A stretch of DNA of 32,890 nucleotides, from the NCBI GenBank assembly GCA_003696865.1, contig RFHM01000227.1:1-32890 (forward strand). The letters run 5' to 3'. The notes under the pieces were generated by a model. That model worked only from the letters and a program-made list of their open reading frames with translations. It was not told where the DNA came from and ran no database searches. The translations under genes and the position numbers were made by a program. This document shows, piece by piece, positions 9,718 to 18,819 of the stretch. How positions within the stretch are numbered: the stretch's first letter is position 1; each line of letters opens with the position of its first letter. This DNA comes from Acidobacteriota bacterium (GTDB taxonomy: Bacteria > Acidobacteriota > Blastocatellia > HR10 > J050).

Positions 9718-10751
9718 GTACGACGACGACCTCGCCGAAGCTCAACCGCATTGGACTCCCACTGGCCGCCTATAAAGGAGGGAAAACGACATTATGTGCT
9801 GGCTGCGGTCATAACGCCATCTCCGAGCGCATCATCGAGGCGTTCTTTGAGCTGGGCGTCGATCTGCAGTGGGTGGCCAAGTTCTCGGGAATCGGATGTT
9901 CCAGTAAAAGCCCCGCCTACTTCCTTGGCGGCACTCACGCCTTCAACGGCGTCCATGGGCGGATGCCCGCCGTGGCCACCGGCGCGCTCCTGGCCAACCG
10001 GCGGTTGATCGGGCTCGGGGTGAGTGGAGATGGGGATACGGCGTCCATTGGCATCGGACAATTCGTTCATCTCGTCCGCCGAAATGTGCCGCTCATCTAT
10101 ATCGTCGAGAATAACGGCGTCTACGGCCTCACCAAAGGGCAGTTTTCGGCCACCGCCGACCTGGGGTCCATGTTGAGGAACGGCGTGGTCAACGATCTCC
10201 CCCCCATTGACATCTGCGCCCTCTCCATCGAACTGGGGGCGACCTTTGTGGCCCGATCGTTCTCCGGCGACAAGAAGCAACTGCTCGCCCTGTTGAAAGC
10301 GGCCCTCTCGCATCGAGGATTGGCGGTGCTCGATGTGATCTCCCCTTGCGTCGCTTTCAACGATCACGAAGGTTCGACAAAGAGCTACAAATACGTCAAA
10401 GAGCATGATGAGCCTCTCGGGGATGTTCACTTCATCCCCTCCTACGAAGAGATCTCGGTCGATTACGAACCGGGAACGACGCGCGATATCCGACTCCATG
10501 ACGGTTCCCATCTCCTGCTCAGCAAGCTTCCCGAAGACTACGATCCAACCGATAAGATGGCAGCTCTTCGGACGTTGGAAGAGGCGCGGAAGAAGGGCGA
10601 ACACCTCACCGGCCTCATCTACATCAATACAAACAGCAAGGATTTCATCGAGTTGCTCAACTTGACGGATGAGCCTCTGGCGACACTTCCTGTGGAAAAG
10701 GTCCGACCGCCGAAGGAGGCGCTGGATGAGATCAACGAGAGTTTTCGCTGA
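9714..10751 (+). CDS. korB: 2-oxoacid:ferredoxin oxidoreductase, beta (thiamine-diphosphate) subunit
   Basis: 345-aa ORF with CAGCGHNAISE, KFSGIGCSSKSP, GLGVSGDGDTASIGIGQFVHLVRRN and IVENNGVYGLTKGQFSAT. ATGA overlap with korA and AGGAGG upstream. Confidence 0.96.
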   Translation: MSTTTTSPKLNRIGLPLAAYKGGKTTLCAGCGHNAISERIIEAFFELGVDLQWVAKFSGIGCSSKSPAYFLGGTHAFNGVHGRMPAVATGALLANRRLIGLGVSGDGDTASIGIGQFVHLVRRNVPLIYIVENNGVYGLTKGQFSATADLGSMLRNGVVNDLPPIDICALSIELGATFVARSFSGDKKQLLALLKAALSHRGLAVLDVISPCVAFNDHEGSTKSYKYVKEHDEPLGDVHFIPSYEEISVDYEPGTTRDIRLHDGSHLLLSKLPEDYDPTDKMAALRTLEEARKKGEHLTGLIYINTNSKDFIELLNLTDEPLATLPVEKVRPPKEALDEINESFR

Positions 10752-10829
10752 ACGACGACGTCGCTGAGGCGATCATCTCAACCCGCGCATCCGCGTCTTG
10801 TCCATAAAATGACCGAGGAACCGTGCGCC

Positions 10830-11612
10830 TCATCGGGCGCTCTCCATTTGCTTCAAAGTGAAAGTCAACGCTTGGTAGACCTCGTCCATGAACCACGCTA
10901 ACCACGTCAGGATGCTCCTTCCGGTGGCATTGATTTCGAAGCCCTGATCATACGTCGCCGGAAACTGCCGAGGATCATCGGGCAAGAGGATCCGGCACCG
11001 ACCGACCGACAGGGGGTGATCGGCGGCCACGTCACTCACAACCGGTCCCATCACCAAAGGGGCGACGAGTCCGACATTTGCCCAATGGCTCAGTGCCCGG
11101 TACGGGGGATCGGCCGCCTGGCCGCTGGCGTGCCGCTCAAAGAGCTGGCGAATGGGCTCATGGGCGAATTGCTCGTGAGTGAGGAGCTTCTGGCGAACGG
11201 TGTAGAAAGAGATCCAGCGAGCCTTGGTCAGAGGATCGTCGAATCTCCCCGCCTCATCCCGGTGCCAATAGATGAGATTGACTTCTCGAGCCAGAGCATC
11301 GAGCAATTGTTTGCCCGCCTGGAAGAAAGCCCACAGGTGAGATTCGATGGCCCGGGCCTCGTCCTCTTCGAGAGGAAGGAGGCCGTCTCGGAGACGAACC
11401 CGACATTCCCTCAGACGGGCGAAGAACTCGCTCGCCCGCATATGGCAAGCGAAACTGGCAGCGTGATAGAGACCGGCCAGACGCGGCCACGGCTCGGGCA
11501 TCTGGAGTCGCATCCAGGCTTGAATGAAGGCGTCTTCGGCTCCCGTGTGACGCCAACACCGCAATGGGAAAGGAGCATGGGATACTGAGGAATTCCCGGT
11601 TGACCGTTTCAC
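10830..11612 (-). CDS. Protein of unknown function (260 aa, predicted largely helical)
   Basis: Complete ORF with GTG start overlapping the stop of the upstream prenyl synthase (GTGA overlap, 11609-11612). No family motif recognised with certainty. Confidence 0.75.
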   Translation of the reverse strand: MKRSTGNSSVSHAPFPLRCWRHTGAEDAFIQAWMRLQMPEPWPRLAGLYHAASFACHMRASEFFARLRECRVRLRDGLLPLEEDEARAIESHLWAFFQAGKQLLDALAREVNLIYWHRDEAGRFDDPLTKARWISFYTVRQKLLTHEQFAHEPIRQLFERHASGQAADPPYRALSHWANVGLVAPLVMGPVVSDVAADHPLSVGRCRILLPDDPRQFPATYDQGFEINATGRSILTWLAWFMDEVYQALTFTLKQMESAR

Positions 11613-12625
11613 TTGGAACGCTCGGTCACAAAAACCGTCAGGTCCCGCAAGGCCTCTTTATAGACGGAGGCCGGGAGGATCTGGAGACACTGGCGCGCCC
11701 GGGCGGCATAGTCGCGAGCCAAGGAACGCGTCCGTTCCAATACACCCTGCTGTTCGAGCAGGCGCACAAACGATGCCCGATCAATCGTGCGATAGTCCAT
11801 CTCCTCGATGACCGTTTCGATCATCCGGAGATGTTCCGGATGCCCCTGCTCGATGAGATAGATCAACGGAAGGGTGATCTTCCCCTCCCGGAGATCGTTG
11901 CCCGCCGGCTTGCCCAGGATGCTCTGATCGGACGTGAAGTCCAATATGTCGTCGACGAGTTGAAAGGCGATGCCCAGATGCAATCCATACTCGCGAAGCG
12001 CGCGCCGCTCATCGGATGAGGCGCCTCCCAATATCCCTCCAATTTCAGTACAGGCACTGAACAGATAGGCCGTCTTACGGCGAACGATATCCAGATACTC
12101 CTCCACGGTGATGGCCAGGTTTCCAATGTGGGTCAACTGGACCAGTTCGCCCTCGGTCATCTTCCGCGTCATCGACGTGAGGATGTCCAGCACCTCGAAG
12201 TTCCGTTCCTTCAGCGTCGTCTCGAATGCCGCCATATACAGCCAATCGCCCATCAGCACCGTGATCTCATTCCCCCAGAGGTGATTGATCGATGGGCGGC
12301 CCCGACGGATGTGGGCGTTATCGATGATATCATCGTGCACCAGGGTGGCTGTGTGCAGGCACTCGACGACGGTGGCCAGGCGAATAGTACTCGGTTCGAC
12401 CGACCGATGGAATAACTTGGCGGCCAACAAAAGGAGAGCGGGGCGAATGCGCTTCCCGCCCCCGTCCCGAATATAGGCTCCGATCTTGGAGATGATGTGA
12501 ATATTGGAGCTGACCTGGCGCCCGAACTCTTGCTCCACTTCGGCCAGCTCATCCCCGATGAGCTCGAAGACCCGTCGGACGACACCACCAGAGGTTGGTT
12601 GTGAATCGGCTGCTGTGTGACTCAT
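11609..12625 (-). CDS. Polyprenyl (all-trans) diphosphate synthase
   Basis: GGGKRIRPALLLLAAKLF, first Asp-rich motif LVHDDIIDNAHIRRGRPS, second motif FQLVDDILDFTSD, GKPAGNDLREGKITLPLIYL. The track start 12664 is upstream; the ATG of MSHTAADSQ (about 12625) is the likelier start. Confidence 0.95.
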   Translation of the reverse strand: MSHTAADSQPTSGGVVRRVFELIGDELAEVEQEFGRQVSSNIHIISKIGAYIRDGGGKRIRPALLLLAAKLFHRSVEPSTIRLATVVECLHTATLVHDDIIDNAHIRRGRPSINHLWGNEITVLMGDWLYMAAFETTLKERNFEVLDILTSMTRKMTEGELVQLTHIGNLAITVEEYLDIVRRKTAYLFSACTEIGGILGGASSDERRALREYGLHLGIAFQLVDDILDFTSDQSILGKPAGNDLREGKITLPLIYLIEQGHPEHLRMIETVIEEMDYRTIDRASFVRLLEQQGVLERTRSLARDYAARARQCLQILPASVYKEALRDLTVFVTERSK

Positions 12626-12678
12626 GGATGACCGGTGAATGTAGCACGTTTCAGCATGGGACACAATATGGAAAAATT

Positions 12679-13473
12679 TTAATCCCCCTCTTCCGGCAGC
12701 AGGCCGAAGAGCCGACGAAAATTCTCGCTGGTGATCTGGCCCACGGACGCCGGCGTCAATCCGCGAAGTCGGCCAAGCGTTTCGGCCACATAGCGAACAT
12801 TGAACGGCTCATTGCGCTTCCCCCGGACCGGCACGGGCGCCAGCAACGGGCAATCCGTCTCGATGAGCACGCGATCGAGGGGTATGGTCTGAGCGATGCG
12901 ACGCAAGGCCTCAGCATTTCCGAATGTGAGGATGCCGGAGAAAGAAATATACAATCCCAGATCGAGACAGGCGCGAGCAAAGGCCTCGGTGCCGGTGAAA
13001 CAATGCATGATACCGCCGAGACCACTCCCCTGCCATTCCTGCCGGAGGATGCCAAGCGTATCGTGTTCGGCGTCCCGGGTATGAATGATGACCGGTAGCC
13101 TGCGCTGCCGGGCCAATTGGAGTTGGCGTCGGAAAACATCCTGCTGTACCGCCCTGGGAGAATGATCATAGTGATAGTCGAGACCGATTTCCCCCCAGGC
13201 GAGCACCTTCGGGTGCGCGGAGAGTTCCATCAACTTCTTTTCCCACCGGTCGTCATACCAGCGGGCATCATGAGGATGAATCCCGAAGGCGAGGTAAATG
13301 AAATCGTACTGCTCGGCCAGGGCGAGGGCGACATCGATGGTTCCCTCCTCCAGATAGCCGGCGCCGATATCGAGGATGAGTTCGACACCGCCACTCCTGG
13401 CCCGTTGGATCACGTCATGGCGATCGGCGTGGAACGCCGGAGCATCGATGTGAGCGTGGGAATCGATGTACAT
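12679..13473 (-). CDS. TatD family metal-dependent hydrolase
   Basis: MYIDSHAHIDAPAFHADR..., FGIHPHDARWYD, WGEIGLDYHYDHSPRAVQQDVFRRQLQLARQRRLPVIIHTRDA, IMHCFTG, LIETDCPLLAPVPVRGKRNEPFNVRYVAE. The start at 13473 avoids the 37-aa extension that overlaps metG in the track ORF. Confidence 0.95.
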   Translation of the reverse strand: MYIDSHAHIDAPAFHADRHDVIQRARSGGVELILDIGAGYLEEGTIDVALALAEQYDFIYLAFGIHPHDARWYDDRWEKKLMELSAHPKVLAWGEIGLDYHYDHSPRAVQQDVFRRQLQLARQRRLPVIIHTRDAEHDTLGILRQEWQGSGLGGIMHCFTGTEAFARACLDLGLYISFSGILTFGNAEALRRIAQTIPLDRVLIETDCPLLAPVPVRGKRNEPFNVRYVAETLGRLRGLTPASVGQITSENFRRLFGLLPEEGD

Positions 13474-13519
13474 CGCCGCTCGGCAAGCAGAGGGGCGCGC
13501 ATCAACGGCCCCTCGGATT

Positions 13520-15475
13520 CTACCGCAATGGCGCGCCGTTGGGCACATCCTCCAGGAAACCCGCCAATACCGGTCGGCCTTCATCGCCCACGGCGGCAGC
13601 CAGGATCATCCCGTTGGATTCAATCCCACGGATTTTACGAGGCTTCAGGTTGGCCACGACGATGACCTTGCGGCCAATGAGATCCTCTGGCTTGTATTCC
13701 TGGGCAATGCCGGCGACCAACTGGCGAGGTTGATCCTCGCCGAGGTCGACGGTGAGCAGGAGGAGTTTCTCCGTATTCTCGACCCGACGAGCCTCAATCA
13801 CCGTCCCCGCCCGCAGGTCGATTTTGGCGAAATCATCGATAGTGATGTATTCCCTCTCACCCGGAGAAGAGGATTCTGTGCGAGCGGCTGCCGTCGCTGG
13901 CGACGGATGCTCTTTGCTTTGAATCTCCGACATAGTGACCTCCTTGTTGATCTTGGGAAAGACCGGTTTCACCTCCCCGATGGGCGTCCCTTCCACGGCG
14001 GCATCGAACTGGAGGTGTTCCGGATTCTCATCCGCGGGCCTGCCGGGCATGCCCATCTGCCGCCAGATGGATGTGGTCGCCTCAGGGAGCACGGGAACCA
14101 AGAGCACGGTGACGAACCGCAGGGCCTTCACAGCCGTATTGAGGATCGTCTCCAATCGGGGGCGTTCCGATGCCTCCTTGCTGAGGACCCACGGCCGGTT
14201 GTCAGTGAGGTACTTATCGACGCGAGCGATGAGTTCCCAAACCGATTCCAGGGCCCGGTGAAACTGATAGGCGTCGAATCCTTTAAGGAATGTCTCTCTG
14301 ACGTCTTCGGCTTTCGTGCTGATCTCGCGCTCCTCGGGTCCCCACTGTGATCCGTGGGCTCGCGGGATGATGCCCTGGCAGTATCGACGGACCATCGTGA
14401 GCGTGCGGCTGCTGAGATTCCCCAATCCATCGGCGAGATCGGCATTGACGCGATCGATCAATCCACCGTAAGTGAAATCCCCATCTTGACCGAAGACCAT
14501 CTCCCGGAGGCAGAAATACCGGACCATGTCATTGCTGAAATGGCGCTTGAGGACGGCCAGATCGATGACGTTGCCCAATGTCTTGCTCATCTTCCGCCCG
14601 CCTGAGAGCCACATCCCATGAGCGAATACCGTTCGCGGCAAGGGGAGGCCTGCGGCCATGAGAAAGGCGGGCCAGTAGACGGCGTGAAAGCGCAGAATAT
14701 CTTTCCCCACCAGATGGAGATCGGCTGGCCAATAGGTTTCAAATCCTTGACGCTCGCTGTTGCCGAATCCCAGCGCCGTGATGTAGTTCGACAGCGCATC
14801 AAACCACACGTACATGACATGACCGGGATCATCGGGAACGGGAATACCCCAACGGATAGAGACGCGACTGATCGAGAGATCGCGTAATCCGCTGCGCACG
14901 AAACTCACCACCTCGTTCCGCCGCCCCTCCGGCTGGACGAATTCGGGATGCTCTCGATAGAGCTCGAGCAAGCGATCTTGAAATGCGGACAGTTTGAAGA
15001 AATAGCTCTCCTCGGCGACGTACTCGGTGGGCCGTTCGTGCACCGGACAGGTGGGCTGTTGTTGTGACCCTTCGGCTTTGAACTCGTTGCAATGCGGACA
15101 GTACCACCCGGCATATTCGCCCTTGTAAATATATCCGGCATCGCGAACGCGTCGCCACAGTTCCTGCGCTCCTTGATAGTGGTAGCGAGCCGTGGTTCGA
15201 ATCCAGTGATCGTATTGGATGTCGAACTCGGCGAACGTGCGCCGGAACTCGGCGACGATTTCGTCTACATGTTGCTGAACGGGGATGCCCCGTTCCTTGG
15301 CCGCGCGTTCGATATTCACGCCGTGCTCATCCGTCCCCGTCAGGAAAAACACGTTGACGCCACGTTGACGCTTGTGGCGGGCCAGCGTATCGGCCACCAA
15401 CGTGGTGTACAAGTGCCCCAGATGGGGACGCGAGTTGACATAATAAATTGGCGTTGTGACATAAAATTTTTTCAT
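13520..15475 (-). CDS. metG: Methionine--tRNA ligase with C-terminal Trbp111-like tRNA-binding domain
   Basis: YVTTPIYYVNSRPHLGHLYTTLVADTLARHKR, Zn knuckle CPHCNEFKAEGSQQQPTCPVHERPTEY, KMSKTLGNVIDL, and C-terminal IDLRAGTVIEARRVENTEKLLLLTVDLG...NLKPRKIRGIESNGMILAA. Confidence 0.97.
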   Translation of the reverse strand: MKKFYVTTPIYYVNSRPHLGHLYTTLVADTLARHKRQRGVNVFFLTGTDEHGVNIERAAKERGIPVQQHVDEIVAEFRRTFAEFDIQYDHWIRTTARYHYQGAQELWRRVRDAGYIYKGEYAGWYCPHCNEFKAEGSQQQPTCPVHERPTEYVAEESYFFKLSAFQDRLLELYREHPEFVQPEGRRNEVVSFVRSGLRDLSISRVSIRWGIPVPDDPGHVMYVWFDALSNYITALGFGNSERQGFETYWPADLHLVGKDILRFHAVYWPAFLMAAGLPLPRTVFAHGMWLSGGRKMSKTLGNVIDLAVLKRHFSNDMVRYFCLREMVFGQDGDFTYGGLIDRVNADLADGLGNLSSRTLTMVRRYCQGIIPRAHGSQWGPEEREISTKAEDVRETFLKGFDAYQFHRALESVWELIARVDKYLTDNRPWVLSKEASERPRLETILNTAVKALRFVTVLLVPVLPEATTSIWRQMGMPGRPADENPEHLQFDAAVEGTPIGEVKPVFPKINKEVTMSEIQSKEHPSPATAAARTESSSPGEREYITIDDFAKIDLRAGTVIEARRVENTEKLLLLTVDLGEDQPRQLVAGIAQEYKPEDLIGRKVIVVANLKPRKIRGIESNGMILAAAVGDEGRPVLAGFLEDVPNGAPLR

Positions 15476-15510
15476 CCTCGGTCCTCAACCCTCCAATTCA
15501 CGGCCAGAGA

Positions 15511-15528
15511 CGGGGAATTATATCCCCG
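15511..15528 (-). promoter_or_regulatory. Inverted repeat CGGGGA-N6-TCCCCG centred on a TATAAT -10 box of a putative metG promoter
   Basis: Plus strand cggggaattatatccccg. The minus strand reads TATAAT at 15522-15517, about 42 bp upstream of the metG ATG (15475). No convincing -35 was seen. Confidence 0.45.
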
Positions 15529-15722
15529 CCGGACGACAAACACCACCGTTTCGGCGCATCCGGCCCACCCATCAAATGTTTTTCCGCCGATTCTCCGCGG
15601 CCCCACGACGAGATGGCCCGTTGACCAACGGGAGAGTATTCGAGCCTCTTTCCCAGGAGTCTCATCGTCCCGTCGATCCCAGGGCGTCTCTCCCCCTCGT
15701 ACCGGCCGCACCCAACGCGCCG

Positions 15723-16937
15723 TCACTCGTTCCTCTCCCCGCTCTCGCCTCCGGCTGATTGGGCGAATGCCGTCATCGCTGCCTCCATCACCGTGCGCAA
15801 CGGAACGTCGCACTTTTGAGCGGCGATTCGGCAATCTTCATACTCGGGGGCGACGTTGACCATTCGATCCCCCGAGTAAGAAACTTTCACTCGGATAGGG
15901 CCATAGGGAGTGGACACGTCTATCACTCGCCTGTGGAGGCATCGTCGTTCGACCTCATGGTATCGCAGTCCGATGGTCGTCGTCTCCCTGAAGAGGAGAT
16001 CGATCAATCGTTCTCGATCTTCCGTCCGGCTGAGGATGGTGACCAGAACGCCGGGGCGATTTTTTTTCATCTGAATCGGCGTGTAAAAAATATCCAGCGC
16101 CCCTCCGGCCAACGCTCTCTCCATCACATAGCCCAAGATTTCCGGACTCATATCATCAATATTGGCCTCGATGACGGTTACCCGCTCGCCGATTGCCGGA
16201 AGAGGTCGATCCTGAACGGGAGCCTCTCCCAACAGGAGACGCAGCACGTTCGGCCGTTCACTCAACTCCCTGGTCCCCGCCCCATAGCCAACCCGCTCCA
16301 GGCGCATCGTGGGCAAAGGCCCGTACGAGTGGCACACCGTGGAGATGATCGCCGCGCCCGTCGGCGTGACCAATTCCACCTCGACGTCGGTCGAATAGAT
16401 GGGCGCTCCCTTCAACAGCTCGGCGGTGGCGACTCCCGGTACGGGCATCGGTCCGTGGGCGCAGGACGTCATCCCTCGGCCAACATTGAGAGCCGAACTC
16501 GTGAACCGTTCAACACCGAGGAGATGGAATCCGAGGCAAGCCCCAACAATGTCGACGATGGCATCAACGGCTCCCACTTCGTGGAAGTGAACCCGGTCCA
16601 GTGGAATCCCATGAGCTCTGGCCTCAGCCTCTCCCAGCCGGCGAAAGATGCGACAGGCCATATCGATGACCGGCTCGGGCAGCGGAGCGCGTCCGATGAG
16701 TTCCAGGATGTCGGACAACCGTCGTTCCGGTTGATGGGCATGGCCGACCCGGACATCGAACTTGAGAGCCCTCAAGCCACAGCGGTGCACCGGGCGCGTT
16801 TCAACGTCGACTTCGCCGAGCGATAACTTGCCGATCTCCTCCTTCAACGCGGAGAGGCTCACCCCGAGATCCAGCAACGCCCCATTGATCATATCGCCGC
16901 TGGCCCCGGAGAAACAATCAAAGTAGAGTGTGCGCAT
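15723..16937 (-). CDS. larC: LarC family nickel-pincer cofactor biosynthesis protein (DUF111)
   Basis: MRTLYFDCFSGASGDMINGALLDLGVSL, RVHFHEVGAVDAIVDIVGACLGFHLLG, PTGAAIISTV, ANIDDMSPEILGYVMERALAGGALDIFYTPIQMKKNRPGVLVTIL. Single uninterrupted ORF. The track start 16958 includes 7 extra residues. Confidence 0.94.
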   Translation of the reverse strand: MRTLYFDCFSGASGDMINGALLDLGVSLSALKEEIGKLSLGEVDVETRPVHRCGLRALKFDVRVGHAHQPERRLSDILELIGRAPLPEPVIDMACRIFRRLGEAEARAHGIPLDRVHFHEVGAVDAIVDIVGACLGFHLLGVERFTSSALNVGRGMTSCAHGPMPVPGVATAELLKGAPIYSTDVEVELVTPTGAAIISTVCHSYGPLPTMRLERVGYGAGTRELSERPNVLRLLLGEAPVQDRPLPAIGERVTVIEANIDDMSPEILGYVMERALAGGALDIFYTPIQMKKNRPGVLVTILSRTEDRERLIDLLFRETTTIGLRYHEVERRCLHRRVIDVSTPYGPIRVKVSYSGDRMVNVAPEYEDCRIAAQKCDVPLRTVMEAAMTAFAQSAGGESGERNE

Positions 16938-17057
16938 CATCGACTCTCCAATGATCACATGAGTGAGACGGCGAACGTGACCGACCGACGCAACGTTTCA
17001 TCGCCCGGTATGATCGTCCTCTGACGCGCGGGGAGTGCGCCGCCTCACCTGCCACGA

Positions 17058-17795
17058 TCAGGCCTCACTCAATGCCGGAAGCACCTCCCCGGCCTTGCCA
17101 GAGAGCGTCACATCGACCAGGCTGGACACCGGCGTCGTCTCTGGATTGACTTCGACGACATAGGCCCCTCCATGCTTGGCGATGACCGGCAAATAGGCTG
17201 CCGGATAGACGATGGCCGAGGTTCCCACGATGAAGAACAGCTCACAACGGGCCGCCTCCGCCTGCGCCCGATGGAGCACCTCGCCGGGCAGGGCCTCGCC
17301 GAACAGCACGACATCGGGACGCAGCATTCCGCCACAGGTACACGTCGGAGGGATCTCCCGAAGAGGGACCTGGCGATTCTCCGTCACGCGACCGCACGAG
17401 AGGCAGCGGACGCGCCAGATGTTGCCATGAAGTTCGAGAACGGTCCGACTCCCGGCGGCGCGATGAAGGTCGTCGATATTCTGCGTGATGACGACGAGCG
17501 ACTGGAATCGCTTCTCCCACTCGGCCAAGGCGCGATGTGCGGCATTCGGTCTGGCTTGGCTGATCACCTGGCGACGATAATTGAACCACTCCCAGACGAG
17601 CGCCGGATCTCTGGCCAGCATCTCGGCCGATGAAATCTGCTCGAAGGGAAACCCTCTCCACACGGCGCTCCCCCCACCACCACGAAAGGTCGGCACTCCG
17701 CTCTCGGCCGAGATGCCCGCTCCAGTGAGAACGACCACTCGTCGGGCCCGTCGAAACCTTCGTTTCAGCTCCTCGGTGATCTCCGCTGGACTCAT
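17058..17795 (-). CDS. Sir2 family NAD-dependent protein deacylase
   Basis: VVVLTGAGISAESGVPTFRGG, VVITQNIDDLHRAAGS, ELHGNIWRVRCLSCG...PTCTCGGMLRPDVVLFGEALP, VGTSAIVYPAAYLP. The track ORF starts at 17885; the internal ATG at 17795 (MSPAEITEELKRRF) is a likely start. Confidence 0.94.
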   Translation of the reverse strand: MSPAEITEELKRRFRRARRVVVLTGAGISAESGVPTFRGGGGSAVWRGFPFEQISSAEMLARDPALVWEWFNYRRQVISQARPNAAHRALAEWEKRFQSLVVITQNIDDLHRAAGSRTVLELHGNIWRVRCLSCGRVTENRQVPLREIPPTCTCGGMLRPDVVLFGEALPGEVLHRAQAEAARCELFFIVGTSAIVYPAAYLPVIAKHGGAYVVEVNPETTPVSSLVDVTLSGKAGEVLPALSEA

Positions 17796-17911
17796 TTGAT
17801 CGAAAACAGTGAATGGTACCGAGCGCGTCGCATTTCTGCAAGCAGTGGACGAGATGACGCCAAGGGCGATACCATATATGGCCATTATCCTGTTCGAGAG
17901 GCTCGTCGTTT

Positions 17912-18760
17912 ATGAGCGTTGATCGCGAGCTCGTCCGCCAAATTGCCGATGCCATCCTGGCCAAGCTGGAGCAAGCCGAGCTCATCGAATGCCCCAGCCC
18001 TCATGAGTGCTTCATCAAGCAACCGGAGGAGATTCGTCGAGTTATCGCCATGGGCGCCGAGCGATTGGGGGCCAAGCCCGAACCGGCCGATTCTGCGGGC
18101 GAGATGGCACGTTACATCGACCATACGTTGCTCAAGCCGGAGGCCACACTGGCCCAGATTCATCAACTCTGCGATGAGGCTCTGGAATACGGATTTGCCG
18201 CCGTCTGCGTCAATCCGGCCTGGATCAAAGAAGTCGCCAAACGGCTCCATGGTTCCCGCGTCAAACCATGTAGCGTCGTGGGATTCCCCCTGGGAGCGAC
18301 GCCGGGCGACGTCAAGGCCTATGAAGCGCGTCGGGCCATCTTCGATGGTGCTCGCGAAATCGACATGGTCATCAACATTGGCGCATTGAAATCGGGATTG
18401 GACGATCTGGTGGAACGAGACATCCGCCTCGTCGTTGAGGCCTGCCATGAGAACGAGGCCATCTGTAAGGTGATCATCGAGACCGCACTTCTCGATGAAC
18501 CGGAGAAGGTCAAAGCCTGCGTCCTGGCCAAGGAAGCGGGGGCCGATTTCGTGAAGACATCGACGGGGTTCAGCAAGGGAGGAGCAACTATTGAAGATGT
18601 TGCGCTCATGCGTCGCGTGGTGGGACCGCAAGTGGGAGTGAAAGCTGCCGGAGGCATTCGTAGTTTCGAGGCCGCTCGGCAAATGCTCGCCGCCGGCGCA
18701 ACCCGCATCGGAGCGAGCGTGGGCGTGAAAATTGTTCGCGAGGCAAAGGCTGGTTCATGA
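17912..18760 (+). CDS. deoC: Deoxyribose-phosphate aldolase with N-terminal extension
   Basis: [142 protein letters not shown]. About 65 residues precede the catalytic barrel. Confidence 0.97.
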   Translation: MSVDRELVRQIADAILAKLEQAELIECPSPHECFIKQPEEIRRVIAMGAERLGAKPEPADSAGEMARYIDHTLLKPEATLAQIHQLCDEALEYGFAAVCVNPAWIKEVAKRLHGSRVKPCSVVGFPLGATPGDVKAYEARRAIFDGAREIDMVINIGALKSGLDDLVERDIRLVVEACHENEAICKVIIETALLDEPEKVKACVLAKEAGADFVKTSTGFSKGGATIEDVALMRRVVGPQVGVKAAGGIRSFEAARQMLAAGATRIGASVGVKIVREAKAGS

Positions 18761-18819
18761 TCCTCACCGGGCGCGGGATGTTTCACCCGATGAGCGGTCA
18801 TGGCCGAAGGAGAGAGTTC

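Noticed and set aside
15759-16826. 355-aa plus-strand ORF
   Set aside because: Antisense of larC.
17872-17881. 10-bp palindrome CCATATATGG in the sir2/deoC divergent gap
   Set aside because: Short, AT-core, single occurrence; insufficient to call an operator.
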